Source of the DNA: Spongospora subterranea | Lineage: Eukaryota > Endomyxa > Phytomyxea > Plasmodiophorida > Plasmodiophoridae | Direction: 5' to 3' | DNA: 47,426 nt | NCBI GenBank assembly: GCA_900404475.1 | Contig: OUQQ01000080.1 | Coordinates: 1 to 47,426, forward strand | Part shown: piece after piece, positions 11,501 through 22,731 of the stretch | Numbering within the stretch: position 1 is the stretch's first letter | How the letters are laid out: each line of letters starts with the position of its first letter | Translations under genes and position numbers: made by a program | The notes under the pieces: generated by a model | What the model was told of the DNA's origin: nothing | Database searches by the model: none | Seen by the model: only the letters and a program-made list of their open reading frames with translations

Positions 11501-14421
11501 TACCTGCTCCTTTAAAGATGCCTCTGTAAAATCGAGTTTGGCCTGGAATTCTAAAACTGCCTCATCGTATTTTGCATCCTTGATCTTTGCCAACGAGGTC
11601 AGAGCTTCTTCTAACCCTTGGCTCGAGGAAATAGCCTGCCAAACGTTTTCTTAATACGTGAAAGATACACAAACATGGACATTACCTCCAAATTCGACGC
11701 AGACCTGAGAGCAGCAAGTTCAACATCGAATTCTTTCTGGAGCGCAGAGATCGCGGATGATTTGTCTTTACTAGCATTATCAAGCGCTAACGATGAGCGC
11801 TCTTCGAGGGATGCTACCTTGGCAATGTACTCGCTCTGTACCGCAGTTAACTCGTTGTCAAGTTCAACGCGACATTGCGAAAGTTGGTCCCGATGCGCTT
11901 CCTCACGGGACTTCAGCGCCTCAATAATTTCAGTCTTTTCGGACATAATTTGAGTCATTTTCGACTGTAGGTCCTCCTTAACTTGCAGAGCCGATCGGGC
12001 AATATCACGGTCTTCCTTATTCTGGTTTTGTAACACAATAATTTCCTTGCATAATTCTTCAATTTTCATCTCTGCAACTTGAAGTGCCGCCGAAGTATTA
12101 TCCAGCATGTTTTGCAAGCCAGCCTTTTCTTGTTGAACAGCGAACAGTTGAGAATCCATGTCTTTTTGGTTGCCGGCCAGAGTAGTCTCGAACTGGTGGA
12201 TTTTTTCCTCAAATGTGCGTTGTGCTGCTTCAATACCGCATTCTACTGAAGCCTTAAACTTGTCGGACTCAGCTTGAGAGAGGGCTTGGAGTGACTTAGC
12301 TTGTACAAGTTGCTCATTATGGGCGTCCTTCAGTTCGGAAATTTCCAGCTCCTGTACAAGACACAGTCTCTCTATTCCCTCTTTATGCGCCTTCTCCAGC
12401 TGCATAACAAGATCCCTTTCAGCAAGAATTGTCTTCTGACAAGCTTCCATCGCCTGAGCATATTGGCTCCTAAGAAGGATAATCTCTTGCTCGCTTGAGG
12501 AAACCGTGGCCTGGAGTACAGCGATTCTAGAAGAAGCGTCACGCTGCAAAAGATTGTATGATTCGAATTCAGCAAAATGATCGTCCTTAAGTTCTCGGAG
12601 ATGGTGTTCGACTCCAGCTAACGCATCGTTTAGCATCTCGATGTCACACTTCTGACTTATCTGAAGCTGAACAAGACGTTCATCGCTGGTAAACAAAGAG
12701 CTTTTAAGTGTTGCGATTTCATTCTGGTATTTCTCTTCTAATTCAAGAACGGATTCTGCATGAGCAGACAAGGCCTCCCGTAACTGTTCCTCAGACTGAA
12801 TTGATATCATCTCTAGCTGCATGTCCGTCAAAGCCTTTTGCTCTACGCGATTATGTTCCGCCCTGTTCAGTGATTCTTGAAGAAGAGCATCTCGTTGCGT
12901 TAATGCCTCGGTCTTGCACGCGAGGTCATGGTGTAGGATTTCTAGCTTCTCTTCCAACTCGATGTCTGACTGTTTTTTAATCTCTTCGATAATGGCATCT
13001 CGCTGCACTAATTCTTCCATTTTGAAAGCCAACTCGTAATTAGCTATTGCCAGCCTACGCTGAAGATCCTCGAGCTGAGTCAGATTTTCGATATTTTCTA
13101 AAGACTGATGAACGAAATCGGTATCTGTTCGGGTTTGGGTCTCTTCAATGATTGAATTCAGCTGCGTCAAATCCGCCGTCTTGTCAGCAAGATCATGATT
13201 AAGTCTCACAAGTTCCCGTTCAAGTCCTTCAACTTTTTCTTTCGCGTTGTCGAGATCAATGGCGGTTTGCTGAAGCAGTGACTGATCATGAGCAATTTTG
13301 GCATCTCGTTCAGCAATAGAAGTGCATAAAGCAGCGTTTTCGGCAGCAGATTCGCCGAGTTGAATGTATAATGCATCGATATGCGCGATACGTAATGAAA
13401 GATCATTTTCGAGCTCAGAGAAACGACCGCACCTGAGGGTCATTTCCTCAAAAGCAGCATGATTGCTTGCAATCAGAGACTCCATTTCTCGATTACGATC
13501 TGTAGCTTCTTCGAGCTGCGCACTGTTTCGCTGAATGACTTTCTCCAAAGACGCAATTGAGCTGGTTGCAGAAGAGAGCTGCTGTGATAACGACTGAATC
13601 GCGGACGGCACTTCTCCATTCGCAAAGTCAGTGATATTGTGATTGTCTTTCTCTACGTCTGCAGCCTGGCCCTCGCTACTGACGTCAAGGGAACATTGAA
13701 TGCGATCCATCTCGACAACTAAGATCGCTTCAGATTGATAGCTTAGGTAAATGGGTTGCTACTTACTGCGCTCCTTCAATTCAGCAAGCTCGAAAGCTTG
13801 ATTTTCCATGCAAGCTTTGAACTCCAATGCTGCAAGCTCCTGTTCCGCTGCCAACCGACTGCGGATGGCGATCTCGTCTTCTTTCTGCCTAAGAATGGCA
13901 GCAAACTCGAGCCTCTCTTCGTTGTCATCGCGTTGACTTAACGATTGAGAGTCGAGGGCCATTTGAAGATTATCACATTTATCGGCAATAGCTTTCAGCT
14001 CTTTGTCTTTTGCTACAACCAATGCCCACCTGTTCCTGGTTTCGGACTCCAAAAGAGCCTCGAGTTCACGAACCGCTACCTCTAGCGGAACAGAGGAATC
14101 GACTTCGTCTACACAAGTGTTGATGTAAGTTTCCACCTCTTCATGAAAAACTTGAGCTCCTTTAACACCGGAGAAAAGCGTCTGAACTTTAGTACGAACA
14201 CTATCAATCGCCTCGGCCCCTTCCGTCAGTTCTCGTCGCAGCGACGAATAATCAAGTTCCTCGCCCTGGTCTCCCACGTTATCATGCGTCGTTATCTTCT
14301 TTTTGCGATTATTCCTAAAGGCCAGGAATCGAGCGATAACGACCCAATTCAAAGCAATCACCAGGGCCGCGACGACGACCGGCAAAACAGCAAGCAGCAA
14401 CCCCTCTTTAGTGAGTACCAT
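8511..14421 (-). CDS. Membrane-anchored coiled-coil protein with C-terminal Aurora-like pseudokinase domain
   Basis: Proposed single 18-exon gene of 1,678 residues: 14421-13767, 13718-11686, 11635-11504, 11452-11333, 11282-11151, 11104-10979, 10923-10869, 10816-10788, 10732-10280, 10221-10051, 10002-9925, 9866-9647, 9590-9493, 9443-9273, 9223-9118, 9059-8845, 8802-8749, 8699-8511. Residues 8-33 form one transmembrane helix followed by RKKK; about 1,200 residues of Glu/Leu/Gln-rich coiled coil follow. The kinase part (about 1380-1640) has ELGKGKFG, FAIKK, ALAYCHSKGE and PPPELL, which resemble Aurora kinases. HRD is HGQ, so the catalytic Asp is lost, and DFG is absent or VFG. The 9924-9867 intron linking the two parts is GT-AG, phase 0, with a CTGAC branch. 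Without it there would be two genes only 34 bases apart (stop 9874, ATG 9839). Confidence 0.72.
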
Positions 14422-15411
14422 CGGTTCGGAGTCGGTTTGCGCCTTGAACAACGGCGACCGGGTTCGCGCTCCTTGACGATCAATGCAGCAGCAATATAGC
14501 GATTATATAATGTGAGGATGGGAGAGAAGAACACTGGGGTGGAGCGAGGAGGAGGAAGTAACAGGACTACACACTGGGGCGAGGCGCGTTACCGGATCTG
14601 ACACTGATAACTGATGGAGCAGCCCTTGACTACATACCCGCTCGCAGTCACGCATCGCTGGCAACTGACGCCAGGAGCTGCACGGGCTTACGGACTTTTT
14701 TCTGTCGGGCTTGTACAGTGGTTTCAATAATGGCGCCAAGAATCAGGTCATCAGGACATGATGATCCGAAAAGTCGTCGATATTGTGGCGAGGCCGGATC
14801 CGCTGGGGTATCGGCTCCAGAAATTTGGCGATCAGGTCCATTTTTACTGCAATAAAATGATTTTTGCACAATTTCGACATCCTCTGTGAGATCCCGGTTC
14901 CGATTCTGAATCCGAATGTGCTTTACCCTCTGTTCGGAAAGTTGAACTAGCTTTCATGGCGTAAACACCTCAAGATATTTTCCATTGATTTTATCCCCGT
15001 ACCGGGTCATGTGTTGGCCAATATCGGTTTGATGCCCTGAAACCTATACCTGCTCGGTCGTTCTTTTTTTTGCTTCAAGGGCACATCGCTGCCAGAAGGA
15101 ATGGGCATAGACCAGGAGCGCATCCATCAACCGGGTTCGAAGTCAAACCCCCTTCATCCCCATCGCAATCCAGTCGGTATGGCCCCTTCTAACATGCATG
15201 TATCGCCAGGATACTCATCCTGAATCGCCCTTGCCGCCGCAGACTCCAAGCGCCAACCGCCCTGCCTCGATTTTTCCAATATCAAGACCAAACGCCCTGG
15301 AGCAATTGTCCATAGTCAGGTTAGTTTCGAAAAACCCCCAAATGTTCCAAGAAATTCCTGGTTTGAACTGATCGCTCGTTGAGGTTCAGTTTGGGCTCAG
15401 AAAAAACAAAA
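14422..15411. other. Divergent intergenic region
   Basis: About 990 bases between two divergently transcribed coiled-coil genes. Open frames here are short, in all frames, and carry no recognisable motif. I see no repeats or RNA gene. A GGTTCGAA-like stretch near 15133 does not fold into a tRNA T arm. Confidence 0.5.
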
Positions 15412-18400
15412 ATGTCGCCAATGAGTTATTCTGTTTTTCAGACGTGCAGAACGGATTTGATCAGTTACGTGCCGGGGACCGAACTACTGCAAGGCGTGTC
15501 GCCACGTCATCTGCCGGCGTTCGTATCGAGCTCGACCCGGTGGAAGGCGCAACAGTCCAAGGTGGTCGAAACCTGGATCGACGAGCGATTGACCCGCAGC
15601 AACGTGGTTTGCGTGGAATCGGCGGTCGAGTCGATCCTCAACGGTTTGTGGAGCGTCGTCATTATCCCACCCCATATCGTGACCCGTCCGATGATCGCGC
15701 GCCCTCGAACAGGTCCAATCTCCCCCGATCTTCGTGATGAACGCGCCTATCGCGACGCTCCTCGGCGATCATTGTCGGCGAACTCTGGGTCACATTCTCC
15801 CGATCGCCACTGACCGTGGCCCGTTGGCAGGAAAATCCTGGGCGTGTCGCGAACACAACTATCAATGGCCGGTCTCCAGCTGCACGATATCGATCGGCTG
15901 TATCGCGCGTACTCAACACACGTTTTGTGTAAATCGGTTCTGGGAATTGGATGTTCTAACGCCATTCTCCCGTTCGACTCAGGTTGTACACGTACTCGGT
16001 GGGGATCCATGAGGCGCTCAGGGACGTGGTGCGCCATGCACCGGATGGCGCGGCGCTATCGTGCCGCCTGTGGAAGACGTATCTGGGCCTGTTGGAATGC
16101 GCCACCGACGACATGTACAACATGGCCATTCGACAAGGTCATTTCATCACGAATGAACCTCGCGTTAAAATTCTGCAGATTTATCTTCAATTGCACGTTT
16201 TCCGCCACCTTGAGCAAATCGGCAAATCGCCGAGGTTGTTTGTGTTTACCCTCAACCTGACGGTGAAACATTTGTTCTCGCTTCTCCGTCGTGGAATCTG
16301 ACGATGTTTTGGCAATTGGCAACTCCCCAATCGAACGTGCTGAATAGTGGTCTGTTTCCAGTGCAACAGGACAACGAACAGAAGCTGTATCGCGTCGTCA
16401 CGAGGTGCAACGTCCGGTTCCAGGAGCACGGCCGGGCGCTGCACTGCTTCCAGGAGGACCAGAGCGGCCTACAGGTCAGCCTCGACGCCGCACAGGCCAC
16501 CATCATCGACCTGACCAACACGGTCAACGACCTCAACGCCAAGCTCGCCGACGCCATCCGTCGCGGTTTGGATGATAAACGTCCCCTGGAGCGGGTCGCC
16601 CAGCACCTCTCTGATCTGCGCGCCAAATCCGCCGCCATGCAGTGCAAAATCTACCTGCAATCTGTTCAACTTCGTAAGATCGGAATGCAATTGCGGTAAT
16701 TGCGATTCTGTTGAATGTGCGTTTCCACTGTTCGTGGTCGAAAATTCACGTCAGATTCCGTGAGTTTTGGAAAAGCTCCGAACCCGGAGGGAAATGGAGA
16801 ATCAATGGTCGTTTTGATGTTGTTTTCAATTTTTCATTGTTCGAAATGAATCGTATGAAGAAACTGCCGAATATTGATCTTTCGTTGAGCGGTTGAGATA
16901 GCTGAAATGGGTTTCAGGGTGTCGATGAGTGAGATCGACGATCTGTCGCTGCGTCTGATGACCGTCACGACCGAGCGGAACGACCTGTCCGGCAAGTACG
17001 AGGGCGCCGAAGCCAGGATCAGGGCGCTGGTCGAGAAGCAGGCCGAGGACCGCGCCCGGCATCACGATATGTCGCTGCGCATGGAGCACCATCTGGGCAT
17101 GATCAAGACGCTGAACGCCAGCCGCGATCACCTTCAGGGCGAGCTGGATCGCGAACAGACCCTCACACGGGCGATCAAAACGTGCCTGGCGCAAACGCAG
17201 GTGGCGTTGGAAACGCGGTCGAAACAGGCGACGACGTTGGAGGAACAGGTGAAGGCGTTGACGCAATCGTTGAACGTGATGACGAGGGAGAGGGATGATG
17301 AGATGTTGAGGGCGTTGAACTCGCGGATGGAGCTGGGGGAGGCGCAGGCCCTGATCAGGGAGCGGAACAGCAGATTGGCGGCGATGGCGCTGGAGCTGGA
17401 GAAATTGCAGGAGGTGGAGGCGGTGGAGAGGAACGAGCTGAGGACGAGGGAGGCGGAGACGAAGGAGCTAAGGAAGGAGAAAGAGCGATTGACCAGTGAT
17501 AACGACCAGATGAAAGTCGCCGTCAAAGACGCGAAACAGCTGATGCAGACGGCGATCAACGAGCAGGACGTCGATCGACAACAGCTCCACAAAGAACGCT
17601 TGCGCAACGCCGAACTGAAGACGGCCTTGACTAAGAGCAGCGACCAGGTTGACGAGCTGATGACCTCGCTTCAGAACGCACGGAAGACGAAGGACGAGCG
17701 CATCATGGAACTGACCAACCTGAATGCGAAAATGCGCACCATCATTGACGAACAGAAGGCGGAGCTTCGCGGAACGCACACGCAGATCAACGGGCTGGAA
17801 GGGCGCCTGGCAACGATTGGGAAAGCGTTGGATCAGGCGAATGAGCTATTGAGAACGCATAATCGACAGGTTCAGGAGCTGAGCCAACAGAATATGGGGT
17901 TGGCGGCGAAGGTCCAGGACAGCGACGCCATGATCGGACAGCTGGAACAGCGGTTGAAGAACGCCACGGACGTGCTCGAGAAGCAGAGCGCCGTTGTGCG
18001 GCGGGCGGAGGAACGGGTGAAGGAGGAAGAACGGGAGGTGGCGTCGCTGCAGGTCGCCATCGAGCAAGAGCATCGGCAGCAGCATTTGCTGGCGATCGGC
18101 GGGCGTCGACGAATGCCGTCGCGAAGGAGGTCGTTGGACGAGACGGCGTTCGCGAGAAACTCGGAACGGATTGTGTTCAATGGCGTGATGAACGAACGAG
18201 GAAACCACAATCGATCGCAGTCGACGCCGCCTTTGAGAATGGTCGTCGATTCCTCGAGGAAAACGGGGACCGTGGACGACTGCAACGACGGGAACAACGT
18301 CAAGAACAATGAGGAAACGACGGAACCTAACAATGAAACTGCCAGTTCGATGATGGCCAGGGCGTATAACGAGATGAGGGCAGTGGTGTCGGAACAGAAT

Positions 18401-19405
18401 CAACGCATCAGCAGGTTCGAGAAGGAGACGCAATCACGAATCCGTTGTGTTCAGCTGGAGCACGCGAAGGAGATGGAATCCGCCGCTGAGACATTACTGG
18501 CCAGCGAGAACGCCAACAAATCCCTGAAAGGGCAAATCGCCGACTTGATCGCCACACATGATCGGTTGGTGTCGGGACCGGACCAAGAGATGGTGATATT
18601 GACCGGAGAGAACGAAGGGCTGCGAGAGCGGATACAGTACCTGCAGCGGAAGATCGCCACGGCCGAAACCGGTCAGCGATCACGGGGACAATCCACGGTC
18701 AGGTTGGCGATGGCGGATTGGGCACAGCCGGAACGACCCAATACGGAACACGATGAATTACTCGGTCCCGAACAGAATCCAATTGCGACTGAGGCGCCGA
18801 CGGTTTTGAACCAGATCGACAATCCTAACCCTCCCGACAATAGCCCCGTTGCCCACGAAGATCGCACGCCGAGATCGCGTGATCAGCGCCGCCGCTCCAC
18901 GGCCAAACAGAGCTTGACCGACTGGAACGCGCTCTCGTACATGTCGGTTCGGCATCCATCGGCCAATCCGCAGATGGTGATGCCGACCGGCAATCTGTCA
19001 CCCGAAACCTCGCGGATTTCGACTCCCGTTTCCCCGTTGATCGCCGCCCTGCGTAACGTTCCCGACGTTTCCGGGATCGGTAACGTTCCCCGATCCGATA
19101 TCGGTTCCAAGGCGCCGAAGGCGACCGTTAGAGCCTCGAATAGGAGGCAACCGCGCCAGCCAGACGAGATTGTGGATATGGTGCAGCGATCGCATCGACA
19201 GACGACAGCGAAGGCGCCGCCCACTTCAACGGAGAACGACATTGGGGATTCGGGGGCGATTGCCGCTCAGGACGCCGGGTCGTCAACGTGGAATGCGATG
19301 CGGGACGAGGAGCTGCGACTGGCGGGGATACGGCGCAGGGGATCCCTGGAACGGATTCAGAGGCTGAGGAGGGACGTTGATCTGCTGTCCAGGAGAAAAG
19401 ACTGA
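15412..19405 (+). CDS. Long coiled-coil protein, unrecognised, with apparent +1 frame changes near its N terminus
   Basis: Coding potential runs from ATG 15412 to the stop at 19405, about 1,150 residues. Supported exons: 15412 to about 15830 (internal structure uncertain), 15831-15928, 15983-16137, 16362-16673 and 16918-19405. Introns 15929-15982, 16138-16361 and 16674-16917 keep phase. The first 350 or so residues look globular and end in RLWKTYLGLLECATDDMYNM. After that come about 600 residues of coiled coil, then a Ser/Arg/Pro-rich tail with another helix (RRGSLERIQRLRRDVDLLSRR). Near 15697 and 15770 the sensible frame shifts by +1 with no intron that fits (see findings). The gene is GC-rich, and its last two introns are about 230 bases, longer than elsewhere. 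A structural or flagellar role would be a guess. Confidence 0.65.
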
Positions 19406-19711
19406 GTGTTGTTATAACGATATAGTTTAGATACAGATACGATATTGCTCTGCTGAATACTGAGGCAGTTTCTGAAAAAATAAAACAATCGAAGAGAGTG
19501 GGGCTCCTGGCGATGCCAAGACATGGATTAAGTCAACTGAGTAAAACCCCATATCTGTGGGTTTTACTCAAGAATTTCGAGGTACAAACAATCCTCAATA
19601 GTGAGGTCGACCGATATCAGTACGATCGGGTCGCGTTCTCGGCAATCGCCGAAGCTGGCATTGATTGTTGGATCGAGCGGGTTTGTTGCGACAGGGCCCG
19701 TTGCCACAAAA

Positions 19712-20680
19712 ATGACGACGGGGGGCGCTCAATCCAACTCGAACAAGAAGACGAATATCATATTCGGATATAGTCAACAGGCGTATTCGACCAATTCTCG
19801 TTCCAGTTTCACCCCATTGTCGAAAGGAAATCACCGCCCGAACCCCATCCTATCATCGTCCGGGTCGCAGTTTCGCCTCGGCGACGTCGCCAATGACTTC
19901 TCCACGGATTCCATCGCGTCCAGCCATCATCGTCCGTTGGTCGAGACGACGGCCATGCAAAAGGATCAAACCAGTTCGGGCAGTTCAGCGTTCGATATGG
20001 CGCGACAGTGCAAAAAGGCGCTGCAGGAATCGCATCTACCATGGCAGGAGAAACCGTCGTTCTTCACGTTCAGCAGGGCGATGCCAACCAGTTTCATCAA
20101 GGGCGATCACCAAAACCACCAACAACAACAACAACATCGTCATCCTCACGATATTGTGCCGAAACCTGGTCTGGTATTGGGATCGGACCAGCTAACATAT
20201 TCAACATCATCCAACGCCGCCACAACGTTCACTGAAGGTCATCTAACACATCACCGTTACATTCTGAGGAAAGTTCGTTTTGTTTTTGATGGGAACGTTA
20301 CCTATACTGGATCACATCTTCATTCGGGACATTTCAGACGACGATATTCAATTGTGTGTCTTTCGTTAGCCAAGGCGGAATTCGGTGCCAATGCGTTTTT
20401 CGGTCGAGACCGTCGCCGGCAGACGCGTGGGGATGACGTGGCGAATCCGTCGCGATCGTCGGGAAACGGGGACCGCAGCGGCCAGAGCCCGGGTACTGAC
20501 GTCCCAACGCATCCCAGCGCGAGGAAGGGGATCGTGCTGGGATATGATCCGGCCGTCTATCAGTGCACGAACAGCATGTCGCGATACTTCGATCGCAGCA
20601 ATTGCCCTTTGCCAGATAAGCCCAGGCATATGGAAGCCAGACAGAACAAGACCTCCAAAACCAATATTCTGTTCGGGTAA
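19712..20680 (+). CDS. Short-motif repeat protein, possibly axonemal (unrecognised)
   Basis: Starts at ATG 19712 (the upstream frame begins only with GTG); up to 322 residues. A motif recurs about four times: KTNIIFGYSQQAYST (residues about 12-26), GLVLGSDQLTYSTS (about 150), KGIVLGYDPAVYQCTNS (about 275) and KTNILFG at the very C terminus. The pattern is [IVL]-[FL]-G-x(6)-Y followed by Ser/Thr and an aromatic. Short Gly-Tyr motifs of this sort occur in small microtubule-binding axonemal proteins, so a ciliary role is conceivable given IFT80 in the window; this is inference. A Gln/His run lies near residue 135. Bases 20238-20369 could be a 132-base in-frame intron (GT-AG), since the peptide there is atypical. 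Confidence 0.6.
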   Translation: MTTGGAQSNSNKKTNIIFGYSQQAYSTNSRSSFTPLSKGNHRPNPILSSSGSQFRLGDVANDFSTDSIASSHHRPLVETTAMQKDQTSSGSSAFDMARQCKKALQESHLPWQEKPSFFTFSRAMPTSFIKGDHQNHQQQQQHRHPHDIVPKPGLVLGSDQLTYSTSSNAATTFTEGHLTHHRYILRKVRFVFDGNVTYTGSHLHSGHFRRRYSIVCLSLAKAEFGANAFFGRDRRRQTRGDDVANPSRSSGNGDRSGQSPGTDVPTHPSARKGIVLGYDPAVYQCTNSMSRYFDRSNCPLPDKPRHMEARQNKTSKTNILFG

Positions 20681-20868
20681 AATTAAACTGGATTTCTCAG
20701 TACCGTTTTATGTGGCGAAAAATTGATGAGTCATTTTTCGGGTGATTCATTTCACTGTTGACCGGAACTGGGTTTGGTCACGATCAGATTCGACAGAAAT
20801 CACTACACAAAACGATCAATCAGATCGACCTCGTCAGTTGGCAATTGTTGAGGATTTGAGGCGCCAAA

Positions 20869-21432
20869 ATGAGGTTATCAGCGCGATTGCTCCTGATCTC
20901 ATTGCCCATCGCATCAACGATCGCCTTCTCGCAGATGATCGATTCCCATATTGACCCGTATTTGGAAGGGACCGGGGTGGTCGGCTCCCATGCGCTCCAC
21001 AGTAATGGGCTGGTCGGCAACGCCCCGATCATGGTCGATGGGCACCACGAGGTAATGGTCGACCGGCACCACGATGGGCACATCGTTGATCCCCGTCATC
21101 ATGGCGGGCACGCGTTGCACAGTATGGTCACCGACGACTATTATCCTGGCGACATCCATCACGGGATCGACGGCGGGCAATATCGTCAAGGCGCTCAGGT
21201 GCGACACATTGAGGGACCCGGGATTCAACGGATCGCCGAGACCGTCATTCACGAGCCGGATGTGGTTCATCATCAGGAGATACGGGAGCTGGATCGGGTG
21301 GACGTGGTCCACGACCCGATCACGATCGAGCACGGCCATGGGCGGGTCGTGTACGACCACAACCCGATCGCGCCGATGCCCCTCCATCACGACCTGATCT
21401 ACTCCGATGTGCATTCGGCGCCGATGTTTTGA
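20869..21432 (+). CDS. Small His/Asp-rich secreted protein (paralogue A)
   Basis: Single exon, 187 residues. The start gives a signal peptide (MRLSARLLLISLPIASTIAFS), so the product should enter the secretory pathway. The mature part is rich in His, Asp, Val, Ile and Pro and is built of alternating acidic/His segments such as IVDPRHHGG, HIEGPGIQRI, HEPDVVHHQEI and VDVVHDPITIEHGHG. No Cys appears in the mature part and no known fold is obvious. The same organisation occurs in the gene at 29295-30392, so this is a small family. His/Asp density suggests metal binding or a pH-responsive structural coat, but this is inference. Articulin or alveolin proteins also use Val-rich repeats, without these His pairs. 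Confidence 0.75.
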   Translation: MRLSARLLLISLPIASTIAFSQMIDSHIDPYLEGTGVVGSHALHSNGLVGNAPIMVDGHHEVMVDRHHDGHIVDPRHHGGHALHSMVTDDYYPGDIHHGIDGGQYRQGAQVRHIEGPGIQRIAETVIHEPDVVHHQEIRELDRVDVVHDPITIEHGHGRVVYDHNPIAPMPLHHDLIYSDVHSAPMF

Positions 21433-21624
21433 CCATTGGCCAGCGAATAGCGCCCAATTAATATCATAACTATTACCCGTCGTCAATACACCCCATTTTC
21501 CATCAACCTCTGATTCCGGTTTTTATTTCGAGCGATGCTCGTTCCGCGAAACGATGAACGGTAGGTGGGCGCCATTGGCACCTCCACACAACTCTCTTTG
21601 GCAATTCGAAAGCGGTCGATGAGC

Positions 21625-21755
21625 ACTTTCACCGACGTCCGTTGAGGAGCAGATCGAAAAAATAGGTGAAAGTAAGGCAAGTCCCTTCTCGTTGGAGATA
21701 TAATAATATAGAATAACATTTATATAACTTGAAATTTCAAAAAAGGAGTAAATCA
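21625..21755 (+). repeat. Left copy of a long inverted repeat
   Basis: The segment beginning GAAAGTAAGGCAAGTCCC and continuing through CTTCTCGTTGG into ATAATATAGAATAACA and TTGAAATTTCAAAAA recurs inverted near 28850-28990. The core of about 25 bases is identical; the next 60 are diverged with small indels. Weaker similarity seems to extend outward past the core. Confidence 0.75.
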
Positions 21756-21994
21756 ATTTTGAACAGGTACTCCTTCCGTCCCATGAAAGGTTTCGAAACG
21801 AATTTATTGGTGAAAAAACACAGCCACACCGAGTCGAATTGATGAGGTATAGTCTGAGTGACAACGTCTTCAGCGCAAGACAACGATTGAGGAAGTTGGT
21901 GTTCTTCTCGACAACGACTCTTTTCCCATATGCGGAACTGTATATTTGTAGACGCTTTGACTTTTCATGGTTTCGATCATACATCCTTGTAAGG

Positions 21995-22731
21995 TTAGGT
22001 ACACATTATTATCAGGGCAACAGGCTCCAAATCACTGAACGCTTTTTCTGTAGCCAGAATAAGTTCGTCCATATTTCGTTGCGGTAGTTGATACTGCAGA
22101 CTTGGTGTGGATCGAAAGAATCCTAATTCGAGTACCGTAAGGTCGGGAATATTCGCCAGTTGTTGACACAGCTGGATTAGGCAATCCTGGCCCTTTAATG
22201 ATTCCTTAATGACCGGGTCGTTGTCATCTGGGTGTGGCCTTGCGTTATCCTGGTGCACAAAAATTCTGCTATGTGTTTGACCAGTCCATGTTCTAGGCCA
22301 TTTTGCGTATTGCTGGAGGTACTCTCGAGATTAGCATAATACGAATTTCTGGCTTTCCAACTGATGTACATGCTTTTGTCTCCATTGTTCCAGCAGACCG
22401 GTTTTTCTTGTTTTTCCTTTTTTGCAGGTTCTCTGTATACGAATGGCCAGATTCCGATTGTTCCGTCGAACACTTTCTTGGAACTCGTATCGTACCGTGG
22501 CCTTGCTACCGCCGCTAGAAACATCACCTTTGTGATGAATCTCTTACTTTTTGGTGTACGATGAGGAGAGTCTTCGTCTATCGCCAAGTAGTACCTTTGG
22601 TTAGTTTTGGTCAGGTCAAACCACTTTTCGTCTATGTGAACAGTGTTCATCTGGATCCTGTTCTTGCAAACACTCTTCTGTCGAAACATTGCCCGGTGAA
22701 AAATATTCCGATGACCTCGGATTGTTTTCAT
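21995..22731 (-). pseudogene. DDE transposase remnant (copy 1), frameshifted
   Basis: Two minus-strand frames (22731-22195, then 22258-21995) together cover the catalytic part of a DDE transposase. Visible: HIDEKWFDLTK with the first Asp, KSKRFITKVMFLAAVARPRYD, FDGTIGIWPFVYREPA, then after a frame change HQDNARPH with the second Asp, and DLTVLELGFF with Glu at the third position. This block is typical of a family I associate with oomycetes and other protists. The frame break falls just before HQDNARPH and no intron explains it. The N-terminal DNA-binding part is not recognisable directly upstream, so the copy is probably dead. Confidence 0.85.

Noticed and set aside
15121..15145. Possible tRNA T-arm (GGTTCGAA-like) near 15133
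   Set aside because: The flanking bases do not pair to form a T stem and no anticodon arm is found upstream.
15713..15830. A 118-base GT-AG intron explaining the frame change near 15.7 kb
   Set aside because: Its donor is phase 1 and its acceptor would need phase 0 for the frame that continues into the well-supported following exons.
21523..21984. 153-codon minus-strand frame overlapping the left inverted repeat
   Set aside because: It overlaps repeat DNA, its composition is erratic and no homologous motif was seen.
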